64,000 bases of DNA from Clostridium aciditolerans (GCF_016316925.1 NZ_JAEEGB010000009.1:1-64000), one strand, 5' to 3'; counted from the first letter of the stretch, positions 28,222-40,587 are shown. Notes: generated from the sequence alone by a model not told the origin. Made by a program: numbers and translations.

Positions 28222-29211
28222 ATGCACAATAGAATTTATAATACTAGAGCTATGGTAGAAGCAGGACTAATTACAGCTCTCATAGTAGTAATTATGATGA
28301 TAACAGTATATGTACCTATATTTTCAATGTTTGGTATGTTTATTTTACCTATTCCTGTAACAGTACTATATATTAGACATAATTATAAAGTTACATTAGG
28401 TGCAGTAGTGATAAGTGCAATACTCATTGCCATGCTGTACAGTCCCATATCAGCATTAACATCTTCTATATTATTTGGTATTACAGGGATGACCTTTGGA
28501 TATTGTATAAAAAATGATAAAAAATTAAGCACCACAATACTATTATTGGCATTAGCATCAGCTATAGGTATTGTTATAAACTTCAGTATTTATGTAAATT
28601 TGTTAGATAAAAGAGGAATGGCTGGGTTTATTAGTGATAATATAAGAATAATGAAAGAATCTCTTAATTTATCTAAGGAACTATATGGTAAAATGGGAGT
28701 AAGCAGTGAACAGTTTGCAACAATTGAAAAATCTTTTGAACTTTTTACTCCAGATTTTATATTGAAACTTATACCTGCCATAGTTATTCTTATGTCATTT
28801 TTTTCTGCATATATAAATTACATTTTGACTTCATCAATATTAAAAAAGCTAAGATATAATATGAAACCAATGGTTCCATTTAGTCAAATATATATTAATA
28901 CACGAATAGGAACTTTAGTTGGTGTAACTCTTTTGATAGGATTGTTGCTTGGTAGAAGTAAAGTACAAGGTGCGGATTATATTATAAACTCAGCAGAATA
29001 TTTACTTCAATTTATATTTGTAATAGACGGAATATCCGTGGCAGCATATTACTTAAGAAATAGGTTTAACATATCGAAGCCGATTACAGCTTTAATATTA
29101 TTCTTTACTGTTTTTTCACAAATGTCTGTAATCTATGTATATGCAGGTTTGGCAGATATGTTATTTGATTTTAGAAAGCTTGATCCTTATAGGAGGCCAA
29201 GAACAGAGTAA
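28222..29211 (+). CDS. YybS-family DUF2232 membrane protein
   Basis: A 329-aa membrane protein with about eight hydrophobic segments, the first near 14-45, ending in a short charged tail RKLDPYRRPRTE. It matches the YybS/DUF2232 family, which sits directly before gdpP and rplI in Firmicutes. Function unknown; energy-coupling or transport-like folds have been suggested for relatives. Good GGAGG site; 14 bp to gdpP. Confidence 0.85.
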   Translation: MHNRIYNTRAMVEAGLITALIVVIMMITVYVPIFSMFGMFILPIPVTVLYIRHNYKVTLGAVVISAILIAMLYSPISALTSSILFGITGMTFGYCIKNDKKLSTTILLLALASAIGIVINFSIYVNLLDKRGMAGFISDNIRIMKESLNLSKELYGKMGVSSEQFATIEKSFELFTPDFILKLIPAIVILMSFFSAYINYILTSSILKKLRYNMKPMVPFSQIYINTRIGTLVGVTLLIGLLLGRSKVQGADYIINSAEYLLQFIFVIDGISVAAYYLRNRFNISKPITALILFFTVFSQMSVIYVYAGLADMLFDFRKLDPYRRPRTE

Positions 29212-29225
29212 CTGGAGGTTACTAA

Positions 29226-31211
29226 ATGGATAAAAAGTATAATTATTTTATAACAAGTAATAAAATGTATATGATAATAATTGCTATTCTTATTTTAGCG
29301 CTCATAGCTTATGGTCATATTTTGGCAGGTATAGTAGCTATAAGTTTATATGGTTTGCTTGTAATTTATAATATTAAAAATACAAAAGTGAAAAAAGATG
29401 AGTGGAAAAGATTTATTGAAGACTTTTCTTCTAAGTTGGATAATGCTACTAGAAACACTCTTGTAAGACTTCCTTTTCCGTTGGTTATTATTGGAAAAGA
29501 GGGAGAGATGTTATGGTATAATCAGAAATTCTTTCCTATAATTCAAGATGAGGATATACTGGGAAAAAACATTAAAAGTATAGTTAAGGAATTTAACTTG
29601 AGGCAAGCGCTAGATGGAAAAGAAAATGTACTTAGATATATTAAGATAAAGGATAGATATTATGATATATATACGAATGTTGTAGATACATCTGAAAATA
29701 CAAAAGACAGGATACTACTTTTGTATTTTTATGATGTTACAGACTTATTTCAAATTGTAGAGTCTGTGGATTCAGAAAAAGAAATAGTTATGCTCATAGA
29801 AGTTGATAACTTTGATGATGTAATAAAAACTATTGATGAAGATAAAAGGCCCTTAATAATTGCAGAAATAGAAAGAACAATAAATACCTATGCTCAAAGT
29901 TTAAATGCAATGCTAAGAAAATATGACGGAAACAAGTATGTGCTATCAGTTCAAAATAAATATATTGAAAAAGAGATGGAAAAAAAGTTCGATATATTAG
30001 ATACTGTAAGAGAAATAAACATGGGAAACAAATTAGCTGTAACTCTAAGTATAGGGGTAGGTCGTGGCGGAGAAACTCCTATGATAAATGAAAACTATGC
30101 TGTGTCAGCTAAGGAATTAGCACTTGGTCGTGGTGGAGACCAGGCCATAGTAAAGAATGGTGAAAAGCTTTCATTTTATGGAGGAAAGACGAAAGAGGTA
30201 GAGAAAAGAACAAAAGTTAGAGCAAGAGTTATAGCACATGCACTAGTAGATTTGATAAATGAAAGCAATAAAGTATTCATAATGGGTCATATGACTCCTG
30301 ATATAGACTGTTTAGGAGCAGCTATTGGAATTTACAAAGCAGTTACATTACTAGGAAAGAGCTGCTTTATAATATTAGACAATGAGAATAATAGCATAAG
30401 ACCAATATTAGAGAAAATTAAGGAAGAGGAAGACTACGAAAATGCATTTATAAGTAGTAAACAATGTATTGAGGAAGCAGATACAAATAGTCTTCTTATA
30501 CTTGTTGATGTGCATAGCAAAGGGTATGTACAGAATATGAATGTTGTTGATTACTTTAATAAATTAGTTATAATAGATCATCATAGAAAGTCTACTGACT
30601 TTATAGAAGGGGCTCTTTTAAGTTATATAGAGCCATATGCATCATCTACGTCAGAACTAGTTACTGAAATGCTTCAATATATGGTTGAAAAACCAAAACT
30701 AAAGCCTATTGAAGCGGAGGCATTGCTAGCTGGAATTTGTGTTGACACAAAGAATTTTTATTTTAAAACTGGTGTAAGAACCTTTGAGGCTGCTTCTTTT
30801 CTAAGAAGATTAGGAGCGGATACAATAGATGTAAAAAGGTTTTTTGCTGATGACCTAGAAACTTATTTAAAAAGAGCTGAGATTATTAAATCAGCGAAGA
30901 TATTTAAAAACATAGCGATAGCGATATGTCCTAATGAAATAGAAGATACTGTATTAGCTGCACAGGCAGCGGATGAGCTGCTAAATATTACAGGTATTCA
31001 AGCATCTTTTGTTTTTGTTAAAATAAAAGATGAGATATTTATCAGTGGAAGATCACTTGGAGATATAAATGTGCAATTAATACTTGAATCCCTAGGTGGA
31101 GGAGGACATATGACTATGGCTGGAGCAAAATTTAAATCTGTTGATATAAATGAAGCTTTTGAAAAGCTCAAAAATGCCATAGATAAATACATTAGGGAAG
31201 GTGAAGAGTAA
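29226..31211 (+). CDS. gdpP: Cyclic-di-AMP phosphodiesterase GdpP
   Basis: Membrane enzyme of 661 aa that hydrolyses c-di-AMP. Order: two membrane helices (about 12-50), a degenerate PAS (60-150), a degenerate GGDEF domain (175-300), DHH with [15 protein letters not shown] (near 355) and [10 protein letters not shown], then DHHA1 ending [13 protein letters not shown]. In VDVHSKGYV the metal-binding Asp is kept. Its stop overlaps the rplI ATG by one base (TAATG), implying coupling. Confidence 0.95.
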   Translation: MDKKYNYFITSNKMYMIIIAILILALIAYGHILAGIVAISLYGLLVIYNIKNTKVKKDEWKRFIEDFSSKLDNATRNTLVRLPFPLVIIGKEGEMLWYNQKFFPIIQDEDILGKNIKSIVKEFNLRQALDGKENVLRYIKIKDRYYDIYTNVVDTSENTKDRILLLYFYDVTDLFQIVESVDSEKEIVMLIEVDNFDDVIKTIDEDKRPLIIAEIERTINTYAQSLNAMLRKYDGNKYVLSVQNKYIEKEMEKKFDILDTVREINMGNKLAVTLSIGVGRGGETPMINENYAVSAKELALGRGGDQAIVKNGEKLSFYGGKTKEVEKRTKVRARVIAHALVDLINESNKVFIMGHMTPDIDCLGAAIGIYKAVTLLGKSCFIILDNENNSIRPILEKIKEEEDYENAFISSKQCIEEADTNSLLILVDVHSKGYVQNMNVVDYFNKLVIIDHHRKSTDFIEGALLSYIEPYASSTSELVTEMLQYMVEKPKLKPIEAEALLAGICVDTKNFYFKTGVRTFEAASFLRRLGADTIDVKRFFADDLETYLKRAEIIKSAKIFKNIAIAICPNEIEDTVLAAQAADELLNITGIQASFVFVKIKDEIFISGRSLGDINVQLILESLGGGGHMTMAGAKFKSVDINEAFEKLKNAIDKYIREGEE

Positions 31212-31654
31212 TGAAAGTTATATTAGTAAAGGATGTTAAATCACTAGGGAAGAAGGGAGACATAATAAATGCTTCAGATGGATATGCAAGAAACTATTTA
31301 TTTCCAAGAGGACTTGCACAAGAAGCTACAGATTCAAATCTTCATATTTTAAATAATAAGAAGGAAGCTGAGAGAAGACAAAAACTAGCTGAAATAGAGG
31401 CCGCTCAAAAGTTAGCTGAAAGCCTTAAAGGCAAAGAAGTAAATCTTTGTGTTAAATCAGGTGAAAATGGAAGATTGTTTGGAGCAATAACAGGAAAAGA
31501 TATAGCAGACGAAATAAATAAGAAATTTAACATTAATATAGATAAGAAAAAGGTTGTGGTAGATACTATAAAACAGCTTGGAACTTATGATGTAGAAATA
31601 AAATTGTATCCTGAAATCTCCACAAAGGTTAAAGTGGTTATTGCAGAAAAATAA
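31211..31654 (+). CDS. rplI: Ribosomal protein L9
   Basis: A 147-aa two-domain protein. The N-terminal domain [36 protein letters not shown] is the L9 signature; a long connecting helix leads to the C-terminal rRNA-binding domain. It overlaps the gdpP stop by 1 bp, and lonC follows after 12 bp. Confidence 0.97.
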   Translation: MKVILVKDVKSLGKKGDIINASDGYARNYLFPRGLAQEATDSNLHILNNKKEAERRQKLAEIEAAQKLAESLKGKEVNLCVKSGENGRLFGAITGKDIADEINKKFNINIDKKKVVVDTIKQLGTYDVEIKLYPEISTKVKVVIAEK

Positions 31655-31666
31655 GGGGGAAAATTT

Positions 31667-33562
31667 GTGAAATCACAATTTGTTGATGGGTTGGAACAGG
31701 AATTGGCTAATACTATACCAGTTGATACCCAGGTAAATGTTCTATATGATATTTTGAATAAAGTAATAGACGAAGGTACTGTAAGGGCTAGAGTAGTAAA
31801 ATATAAGCTGCAAAACTATATAAAAAGTAAAGATATATTTAAGAGAATTTATGCATTAAATAAAATAGTAAGTGATGGTAAAGGATTAAATTCTATACCA
31901 GATGAATCTAATATGTACGAAGCTCTTGAAGATACAAATGTTTGGATTTCAGAAGCATTAGCAAAAAATTATGTGAAAAATAAAATAGAGAACGAAGTAG
32001 AAAAAAACCTCATGGAAAAACAAGATAAGTATATGGATGAGGTTAGATTAAGTATAATAAAAAAGCAAAAAGGTCCAGAAAATGCAAAAACTCTTAAAAA
32101 ATATGCTCAGCTTGAAGTACTAGACTCTAAAAAATTAAGCAAAAGCATTCAAGGTATTCTAAGACCAGAAGCTTTTAGTGAAATTGTTGGACAGGAAACA
32201 GCAATAAAAGCTATTTTATCAAAGATAGCATCTCCATATCCTCAACATATTATACTATATGGTCCTCCAGGGGTTGGAAAAACAACTGCAGCTAGACTTG
32301 CGCTAGAAGAAGTAAAAAAGCTAAAATATACTCCCTTTAAGAAAGATGCTAAATTTGTAGAGGTAGATGGCACTACATTAAGATGGGATCCAAGAGAAAT
32401 TACTAATCCTTTGCTTGGATCTGTACATGATCCAATTTACCAGGGAACTAAAAGAGATTTAGCTGAAACAGGAATTCCTGAACCAAAGCTTGGACTTGTT
32501 ACGGAAGCTCATGGCGGCGTGCTTTTTATAGATGAAATTGGCGAATTAGATGAAATGCTTCAAAATAAGCTGTTGAAGGTATTAGAAGATAAGAGGGTTG
32601 AATTTTCGTCTTCATATTATGATCCAGAAGATGAAAACACACCTAAATATATAAAATATCTTTTTGAAAATGGAGCACCAGCAGATTTTGTACTTATAGG
32701 AGCAACCACAAGAGAGCCTAGTGAAATAAATCCAGCTTTAAGGTCAAGGTGTACAGAAGTATATTTTGAACCTTTAACATCAATAAATATACAACAAATA
32801 GTAGAAAATGCTGCTGATAAGTTAAATATACAATTGGAAGAAGGCGTGTCTGAGCTTATAAGCAGATACACAATTGAAGGAAGAAAAGCAGTAAACATAC
32901 TATCAGATGTTTATGGTTATGTACTTTACAACGATCAGGATACTAACTTAAAAGACAAGGTAAAGATAACAGTTGAAAATTTAAAGGAAGTAATATCTAT
33001 AAGTAGATTAGTTCCTTTTGAGGAAGTTAAAGTAGAATCAAAATATGATGTTGGACATATATATGGGTTAGGCGTAAGTGGATATATAGGGTCTACTATA
33101 GAAATAGAAACAGCGGTTTTTGAAGCAAAAGAAAAAGGAAAAGGGATAGTAAGATTTAATGATACAGCTGGAAGCATGGCTAAAGATTCTGTGTTTAATG
33201 CAGCGTCAGTTATCAGAAAAATAACTGATAAGGATATAAGTGACTATGATATACATGTAAATGTAATAGGTGGAGGAAAAATTGATGGACCTTCAGCAGG
33301 AGCTGCTATTACAGTGTGTATTATTAGCGCACTTTTAAACAAGCCATTAAGACAGGATATAGCTATAACAGGAGAAATATCGCTTAGAGGTAATATAAAG
33401 CCTGTTGGAGGAATTTTTGAAAAAATTTATGGAGCAAGAAGAAAAGGAATAAAACTTGTAATTGTTCCAGAAGACAATTTCAAAGAAGTTCCTCAAGGAC
33501 TTGAAGATATAGAAGTTAAGGCAGTAAGTAATATTGAACAACTTATTGAACTAGTATTTTAA
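31667..33562 (+). CDS. lonC: Lon-family ATP-dependent protease LonC
   Basis: A 631-aa AAA+ serine protease of the sporulation-associated LonC type: a helical N-terminal region in place of the classical LonA N-domain, Walker A GPPGVGKT (199-206), Walker B VLFIDEIGELD, and a C-terminal Lon protease domain with catalytic Ser in DGPSAGAAITV and Lys in KPVGGIFEKIYGARRKG. The start is GTG. Its place between rplI and dnaB is typical of clostridia. Substrates are unknown. Confidence 0.92.
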   Translation: MKSQFVDGLEQELANTIPVDTQVNVLYDILNKVIDEGTVRARVVKYKLQNYIKSKDIFKRIYALNKIVSDGKGLNSIPDESNMYEALEDTNVWISEALAKNYVKNKIENEVEKNLMEKQDKYMDEVRLSIIKKQKGPENAKTLKKYAQLEVLDSKKLSKSIQGILRPEAFSEIVGQETAIKAILSKIASPYPQHIILYGPPGVGKTTAARLALEEVKKLKYTPFKKDAKFVEVDGTTLRWDPREITNPLLGSVHDPIYQGTKRDLAETGIPEPKLGLVTEAHGGVLFIDEIGELDEMLQNKLLKVLEDKRVEFSSSYYDPEDENTPKYIKYLFENGAPADFVLIGATTREPSEINPALRSRCTEVYFEPLTSINIQQIVENAADKLNIQLEEGVSELISRYTIEGRKAVNILSDVYGYVLYNDQDTNLKDKVKITVENLKEVISISRLVPFEEVKVESKYDVGHIYGLGVSGYIGSTIEIETAVFEAKEKGKGIVRFNDTAGSMAKDSVFNAASVIRKITDKDISDYDIHVNVIGGGKIDGPSAGAAITVCIISALLNKPLRQDIAITGEISLRGNIKPVGGIFEKIYGARRKGIKLVIVPEDNFKEVPQGLEDIEVKAVSNIEQLIELVF

Positions 33563-33587
33563 ATTAAATTCTAAGGAGTGATGATAA

Positions 33588-34925
33588 ATGGATGCACCTC
33601 TTAGAAGTATGCCTCATAGTATTGAGGCTGAACAAAGCGTAATAGGTTCTATGATTGTAGATAAAACTTCCATAGCTGAAGCTATGGAAGTTTTAAAAAC
33701 TGAAGATTTTTATAAGGATTCACATAAGGCCATATTTAATGCTATTTTGGATCTTTATCAAAAAGATATAGCCGTGGATATAATAACTCTTACAGAGCAC
33801 TTAAAGTCTACAGACAAGTTAGAGGCAGCAGGTGGAATAACTTATATAAGCGAATTAAGTGGATCTGTGATTTCTACGGCTAATGTACAGTCATACATAA
33901 AGATTGTAAGTGACAAGTCCATTTTAAGAAAACTTATTAGAGCTTCTACAAAAATTATAGAAGAGAGTTATAACAATCAAGATGATGTATTGAGGACTAT
34001 GGATTTAGCCGAAAAAGAGATATTTAATTTATCTAATGGCAAAAGTACATCTGATTTTGAACCTATGAGTGTAGTTTTAGAAAGAGGATTTTTAGAAATA
34101 GAAAGGCTTTTTAATAATAAAGGCGAGACTACAGGAGTTCCATCAGGATTTAGAGACCTTGATATGAAAACATCTGGTTTTCAAAAGGGTGATATGGTGT
34201 TGATAGCTGCAAGACCTTCTATGGGAAAAACCACCTTTGCATTAAACTTAGCAGAGCATGCAGCGCTTAGAGCAGGAAAAAGTGTAGCTATATTTTCCCT
34301 GGAAATGTCTAAGGAACAATTGGCATATAAGCTTTTATGTTCGCAAGCTCATGTAGATATGCTAAAGCTTAGAACCGGTAACCTAGATGATAAGGATTGG
34401 GAAAATATTGCTAAAGCATCAGGTCCGCTTGCTAGTGCTAAAATATTTATTGATGATACCGCTGGTATGTCAGTAATGGAAATGAGGTCAAAGTGCAGAA
34501 GGTTGAAAATAGAGCAGGGAATAGATCTAGTACTTATAGACTACCTTCAGCTTATGTCAGGTAGTAAGGGTGGTTCTGAGAGTAGACAACAGGAAGTTTC
34601 AGAAATATCAAGATCAATTAAGGCACTGGCAAAGGAAATGCAGTGTCCAGTTATTGCACTATCTCAGTTATCTCGTGCGCCTGAACAAAGAACAGACCAT
34701 AGACCTATGCTATCGGATTTAAGAGAGTCCGGTTCTATCGAACAGGATGCTGACTTAGTTATGTTCTTATATAGAGATGAATACTATGATAAGGAAACCG
34801 AAGATAAAAATATAGGTGAGTGTATAATAGCAAAGCAAAGAAATGGTCCAACTGGTACTGTTAAATTAGCTTGGTTAGGACAATTTAGTAAGTTTGGAAA
34901 TTTAGATGTTATACATCAAGAATAA
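33588..34925 (+). CDS. dnaB: Replicative DNA helicase DnaB (DnaC in Bacillus)
   Basis: Hexameric replicative helicase, 445 aa. The N-terminal helical domain (MPHSIEAEQSVIGSM) is followed by a RecA-like motor with ARPSMGKTT (208-216), LVLIDYLQLM and ALSQLSRAPEQR. No intein interrupts the P-loop. It is loaded by the DnaI-like protein encoded at 45274-46257. Overlapping long hairpins lie right after the stop. Confidence 0.97.
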   Translation: MDAPLRSMPHSIEAEQSVIGSMIVDKTSIAEAMEVLKTEDFYKDSHKAIFNAILDLYQKDIAVDIITLTEHLKSTDKLEAAGGITYISELSGSVISTANVQSYIKIVSDKSILRKLIRASTKIIEESYNNQDDVLRTMDLAEKEIFNLSNGKSTSDFEPMSVVLERGFLEIERLFNNKGETTGVPSGFRDLDMKTSGFQKGDMVLIAARPSMGKTTFALNLAEHAALRAGKSVAIFSLEMSKEQLAYKLLCSQAHVDMLKLRTGNLDDKDWENIAKASGPLASAKIFIDDTAGMSVMEMRSKCRRLKIEQGIDLVLIDYLQLMSGSKGGSESRQQEVSEISRSIKALAKEMQCPVIALSQLSRAPEQRTDHRPMLSDLRESGSIEQDADLVMFLYRDEYYDKETEDKNIGECIIAKQRNGPTGTVKLAWLGQFSKFGNLDVIHQE

Positions 34926-34978
34926 GGTAAGGGCTTTTACTATAAATAAGGTAAAAGCCTTTACCTTATTTATAGTAA
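34926..34978 (+). terminator. Two overlapping hairpins after dnaB
   Basis: Hairpin A: 15-bp stem 34926-34940 with 34951-34965 (one G-T pair). Hairpin B: perfect 19-bp stem 34937-34955 with 34960-34978, loop AGCC. They share sequence and exclude each other. Neither has a T run. They probably shape or end the dnaB transcript just before a tRNA gene. Confidence 0.6.
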
Positions 34979-35047
34979 TATGCACAGTAGAATTTGCATG
35001 AAAACTTTACTTTTATGTAAAATTAAGTTAAACTAATTATAGTATAT

Positions 35048-35123
35048 GCTCCTATAGCTCAGTTGGTAGAGCAGCTGATTCGTAATCAGCAGGTCACAGG
35101 TTCGACTCCTGCTAGGAGCACCA
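35048..35123 (+). tRNA. tRNA-Thr (CGT)
   Basis: Full cloverleaf: acceptor GCTCCTA/TAGGAGC, D arm, anticodon stem GCTGA/TCAGC with loop TTCGTAA (anticodon CGT, codon ACG), T arm with GGTTCGACTCC, encoded CCA. Stands alone, 120 bp after dnaB. Confidence 0.97.
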
Positions 35124-35409
35124 TATTAATTTCTAATAAAAATGGGTTGAATTTTTTTTTCTCTGTATTTATAATTAAAACCAAAAGGCTAAATTTTGTT
35201 AAATGTAATTTTGAAGATTTAGAGCGAATGCAGAATACAGAATATTTTAAATTTACCTCTAAAAGGTTTGTTTTATATTTTGATATATTGAAATATGAAA
35301 AATTACTGTTAATATTAGATTTTAAGTGGTGAGAATATGTTATTTTATTAAAATTTAGTGTTATCGTTTTAACAATGTGGATTTTGTGAAATTTTGGGGG
35401 GTATTATAG
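35124..35409 (+). other. Non-coding gap after tRNA-Thr
   Basis: About 285 AT-rich bases. An open frame here overlaps the tRNA and looks random. No hairpin terminator or RNA motif stands out. A G run (35395-35401) serves as ribosome site of the kinase gene. Confidence 0.5.
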
Positions 35410-37050
35410 TTGTTAAATAAATACGAAAGTGAAAAAGATAATAAAACTGACATAGATTTTAATAAAGGAGGATATTTGAGTATATTTCAGATACTACCTT
35501 TTGAAGCCATTTTATTAGATAAAAACAACAAAGTTATTAAGTTAAACCCTAAAGCGCATGACACATTTTATAATATAGAGTTTGAAAATGAGATAAATAA
35601 ATTAGTATGCCAAATTGAAGATAGGTTAGTGAAGCTTGACAGTGAAAATACAGAACTTTCAATGGAAAGAGAAATTTTGACTAATAAAGGAGCAAAGTAT
35701 TTTAATATTAAAATAGTACCTATAATTGATGCTGGAAATGAATTTGAAGGTAAAATAATAATATTAAATGACATTACTGACTACAAAATAAAAGTTTGGG
35801 AGCTAAAAAAAGAAAAAGAAGATGCAGAAACAGGTAGTAAAATTAAAAATGAATTTTTAGCTAATATAAGTCATGAAATAAGAACCTCTGTTAACGGTAT
35901 TATAGGTATGACAGATTTAACTTTAATGACTAATTTAAACTCCGAACAAAAAGAAAACTTAAATTTAGTGAAGTCAAGTGCATTAAGTTTGTTAGATATG
36001 ACTAATAGTATTTTGGACTTTTCTAAAATTCAATCTGGAAATATAAAACTAGATAGTGTTGAATTTAATTTTAAAGAACTCATAGACGAGATTGTAAGGT
36101 TAACTGCAATTAAGGCCCTTGAAAGCAAATTGGAGTTTAAAGCAAAAATAGATGAATCAATACCTGATACATTAATTGGTGACCCTATAAGAATAAAGCA
36201 AATTTTGGATAATTTAATAGCTAACTCTATAAAATTCACTAAGTATGGAACTATTTCCCTCATAATTGAAAAGATAGAGTCTGCTGACAAAAAAGTTAAT
36301 TTGAAATTTTTGGTAAGAGACACAGGTATAGGTATAGATAGAAAAGACATACCTAAATTATTTACAGGTTTTAGTCAGATTGATAATAAAGAATATACCA
36401 GAAAGAATTTTGGTCCTGGCCTAGGTCTTAGCATTTGTAAGGGACTTGTAGAAATGATGGATGGTAAAATTGAAGTAAAAAGTAGAAAAGATGTAGGGTC
36501 TGTGTTTTCATTTAATATATATTTAGAAAAAGGTAAGAAATACAGTAGTACAAATATAAGTGATAAAAAAGCAAAGGTTCAAACAAATAATTTAGTTGGT
36601 AGAAGGTTGAATATTCTTATTGTTGAAGATGATAAGGCAAGCCAAATGGTAATATACAATTTATTCAAGAAAAATGGACACACAAGTGATATTGCCAATA
36701 ATGGAGAAGAGGCTTTAAAGCTTATTGAAAATAAGAAATATGACTTAATACTTATGGATATACAAATGCCTATACTAGATGGAATTCAAACTACAAAAAT
36801 AATTAGGAAATCTGAAGAAAATAATGATAGTCGTACACCTATTATAGCTCTAACAGCATATGCTTTAAAAGAAGATAAAGAGAAGTTTTTGAATGCAGGT
36901 ATGGACAACTATATTTCTAAGCCTTTTAATATTGATGAACTTTTAAAAATGGTTTACAGTACAGTAAAAACAGATACTGGAAATACCTCTTATTTTATGA
37001 ATAAGCAAAATAGTATGGATGGAGATTCATTATTTTTATATCTTTTATAA
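35410..37050 (+). CDS. Hybrid sensor histidine kinase
   Basis: A 546-aa soluble hybrid kinase. Order: PAS-like sensor (about 25-125), short coiled coil, HisKA with phospho-His155 in ANISHEIRTS, HATPase with N box DNLIANSIKF (267-276), G1 DTGIGID (304-310), G2 GPGLGL (335-340), and a C-terminal receiver with D450 in LILMDIQMP. The usual Pro two residues after HEIR (HEIRTP) is Ser. No membrane helix, so the signal is probably internal. TTG start after a G-rich site. No output gene adjoins it; the TPR response regulator at 26126 is one conceivable partner. Confidence 0.9.
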   Translation: MLNKYESEKDNKTDIDFNKGGYLSIFQILPFEAILLDKNNKVIKLNPKAHDTFYNIEFENEINKLVCQIEDRLVKLDSENTELSMEREILTNKGAKYFNIKIVPIIDAGNEFEGKIIILNDITDYKIKVWELKKEKEDAETGSKIKNEFLANISHEIRTSVNGIIGMTDLTLMTNLNSEQKENLNLVKSSALSLLDMTNSILDFSKIQSGNIKLDSVEFNFKELIDEIVRLTAIKALESKLEFKAKIDESIPDTLIGDPIRIKQILDNLIANSIKFTKYGTISLIIEKIESADKKVNLKFLVRDTGIGIDRKDIPKLFTGFSQIDNKEYTRKNFGPGLGLSICKGLVEMMDGKIEVKSRKDVGSVFSFNIYLEKGKKYSSTNISDKKAKVQTNNLVGRRLNILIVEDDKASQMVIYNLFKKNGHTSDIANNGEEALKLIENKKYDLILMDIQMPILDGIQTTKIIRKSEENNDSRTPIIALTAYALKEDKEKFLNAGMDNYISKPFNIDELLKMVYSTVKTDTGNTSYFMNKQNSMDGDSLFLYLL

Positions 37051-37101
37051 TTATAATATTATATAACTGCTTTTTACATTTATAAAAAGGAAGGTGTTGT
37101 C

Positions 37102-37311
37102 GTGTTTGGTATACTTGATAGATTTGAAGGTAGTTTTGCAATAGTAGAACTATATGATAGCCAGATAATAAACATTGAAGTAAGCAAAATACCAAAAGAA
37201 GCTAGAGAAGGTGATGTTCTTAGTATAGGAGAACACATAACAATAGATCATGAAGAAACTAAAAAAAGAAAAAATGCAATAGAGAAATTATCTAAAGATA
37301 TGTGGAAATAG
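37102..37311 (+). CDS. DUF3006 family protein
   Basis: A 69-aa protein with the DUF3006 pattern: ILDRFEGSFAIVELYDSQIINIEVSKIPKEAREGDVL, then a charged helical tail. Probably a small beta-barrel-like fold. Function unknown; family members often sit by secreted hydrolases but not here. GTG start with AAGGAAGG ahead. A bidirectional terminator follows. Confidence 0.83.
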   Translation: MFGILDRFEGSFAIVELYDSQIINIEVSKIPKEAREGDVLSIGEHITIDHEETKKRKNAIEKLSKDMWK

Positions 37312-37316
37312 GTGGC

Positions 37317-37363
37317 AAAGGCTAGAGTGAAACTGAGAAGGTTTTATTCTAGCCTTTTATTTT
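37317..37363. terminator. Bidirectional terminator, DUF3006 / pgsA
   Basis: 10-bp stem 37317-37326 with 37348-37357, followed by TATTTTT. Its right arm touches the pgsA stop codon (37357-37359). On the minus strand the T tail is weak. Confidence 0.7.
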
Positions 37364-37899
37364 TGTACACTCTTATCATTGTTACCTAATAATTGTTTAT
37401 TCTTATAATACAAAATAAAGTAATTAACAAAAGCAATTAACGCACTTATAACAGACAAATATATAAGATAAGTACCTAACTTTATATTGATAGTTAAGGT
37501 AAATATAGATAAGTAAAATAATATAGTTGTAAGCTTTCCTAACTTGTTAGATGGAATTATGGTATTTTTATTATATAATATTATGCCAAAGAATATCATA
37601 GAGAGTTCTTTTATAGAAATTATTATAAGAATCCACAAAGATATATAATTTTTTATTACTAGACAGCTTAAAACAGTTAATATCATAAGTTTATCAGCTA
37701 ATGGATCTAATACTATGCCTAGTTTAGTTATTAGAGAGTATTTTCGTGCTAAATAGCCATCTAATATATCTGTCAATCCAGCAATTAGAAACACCATTAT
37801 AGAGTAAAATAGGTTATCAGGCACATTTGAGAAAAATAATAAAATAAAAACAGGAATTAAAAGTAATCTAAAGAGAGTGAGAATGTTTGGTAAATTCAT
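37357..37899 (-). CDS. pgsA: Phosphatidylglycerophosphate synthase
   Basis: CDP-alcohol phosphatidyltransferase of 180 aa, joining CDP-diacylglycerol and glycerol-3-phosphate. It starts MNLPNILTLFRLLLIPVF and shows the catalytic motif DGYLARKY...TKLGIVLDPLADKLM (D-G-x2-A-R-x8-G-x3-D-x3-D). About five membrane helices. Transcribed against its neighbours. Confidence 0.92.
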   Translation of the reverse strand: MNLPNILTLFRLLLIPVFILLFFSNVPDNLFYSIMVFLIAGLTDILDGYLARKYSLITKLGIVLDPLADKLMILTVLSCLVIKNYISLWILIIISIKELSMIFFGIILYNKNTIIPSNKLGKLTTILFYLSIFTLTINIKLGTYLIYLSVISALIAFVNYFILYYKNKQLLGNNDKSVQK

Positions 37900-39716
<1,817 letters not shown>

Positions 39717-39720
39717 CTTA

Positions 39721-39764
39721 AAAAAATTCAGGTGTATAATAGAATTATACCCTGAATTTTTTAT
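39721..39764 (+). terminator. Terminator of purA
   Basis: Outer perfect 12-bp stem 39721-39732 with 39751-39762 plus inner GTATAA/TTATAC, ending in a T run. Confidence 0.92.
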
Positions 39765-39839
39765 TTTCATGAAAAATTATGGAAAAGTTTAGGAATATAT
39801 TATAAAATAAATTTATGATATATAGAGAGGTGTAGTTCT

Positions 39840-40586
39840 ATGTGTGAGATAGTGACAGAAAGAGAATATGAAGTTCAATATTACGAAATAGACTGTAAAA
39901 AAAGATTACTTATAACAAATTTAATGAATTATCTTCAGGATATTGCTATAAGGCAATCTGAAGACATAGGTGTTGGAATAGACTACCTAACACAACATGG
40001 TATAGCGTGGGTTCTTCATAAATGGCATATAGATATGTATAGATATCCTGTATATGGAGAAAAGATTAAAATAATAACTAAACCTTATTCTTTTAAAAAG
40101 TTTTATGCATATAGGGTCTTTGAAATAGTAGATTCAAAGGGAAACACTATAGGAAAGGCTAAATCTATATGGTTCTTAATTGATACTGAAAAAAGAAGAG
40201 CCATAAGAGTGACAGAAGAAATGTATAATGCATATGGAGTTCCGAAGGATAAAAATGATATTCTTGATATAGAAAAAATAAGTGAGCCATTAGAAATACA
40301 TAGCGAAAAAGTCTTTCAAGTAAGGTATAGTGACATAGATACAAATAGACATGTTAATAATGTGAAATATGTAGAATGGGCTATAGAGGCTGTACCATTA
40401 GATATAGTAAATAACTATGTAATTACAAGTGTAAATACGGTCTATGAAAAAGAAACTACATATGGAGATACAGTAAAGGTCTTAGTAGAAATAGAGACAA
40501 ATGAAAATAATATAACATGCTTCCATAGAGTTGTTGATGGAGAAGATAAACAGTTGTGCTTAGTTCAAACTAAATGGGAGAAATAA
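39840..40586 (+). CDS. Acyl-ACP thioesterase
   Basis: A 248-aa double hot-dog thioesterase of the FatA-like family that releases fatty acids from acyl carrier protein. The first hot-dog carries ENIGVGIDYL-like SEDIGVGIDYLTQHGIAWVLHKWHI; the second has the catalytic Asn/His in YSDIDTNRHVNNVKYVEW. It is 8 kb from the fatty-acid cluster. Its role here (lipid turnover or free fatty acid release) is inferred. Confidence 0.9.
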   Translation: MCEIVTEREYEVQYYEIDCKKRLLITNLMNYLQDIAIRQSEDIGVGIDYLTQHGIAWVLHKWHIDMYRYPVYGEKIKIITKPYSFKKFYAYRVFEIVDSKGNTIGKAKSIWFLIDTEKRRAIRVTEEMYNAYGVPKDKNDILDIEKISEPLEIHSEKVFQVRYSDIDTNRHVNNVKYVEWAIEAVPLDIVNNYVITSVNTVYEKETTYGDTVKVLVEIETNENNITCFHRVVDGEDKQLCLVQTKWEK

Positions 40587-40587
40587 G

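Noticed and set aside
35063-35332. 89-aa open frame after tRNA-Thr
   Set aside because: It begins inside the tRNA gene, has no ribosome site and random AT-rich composition.
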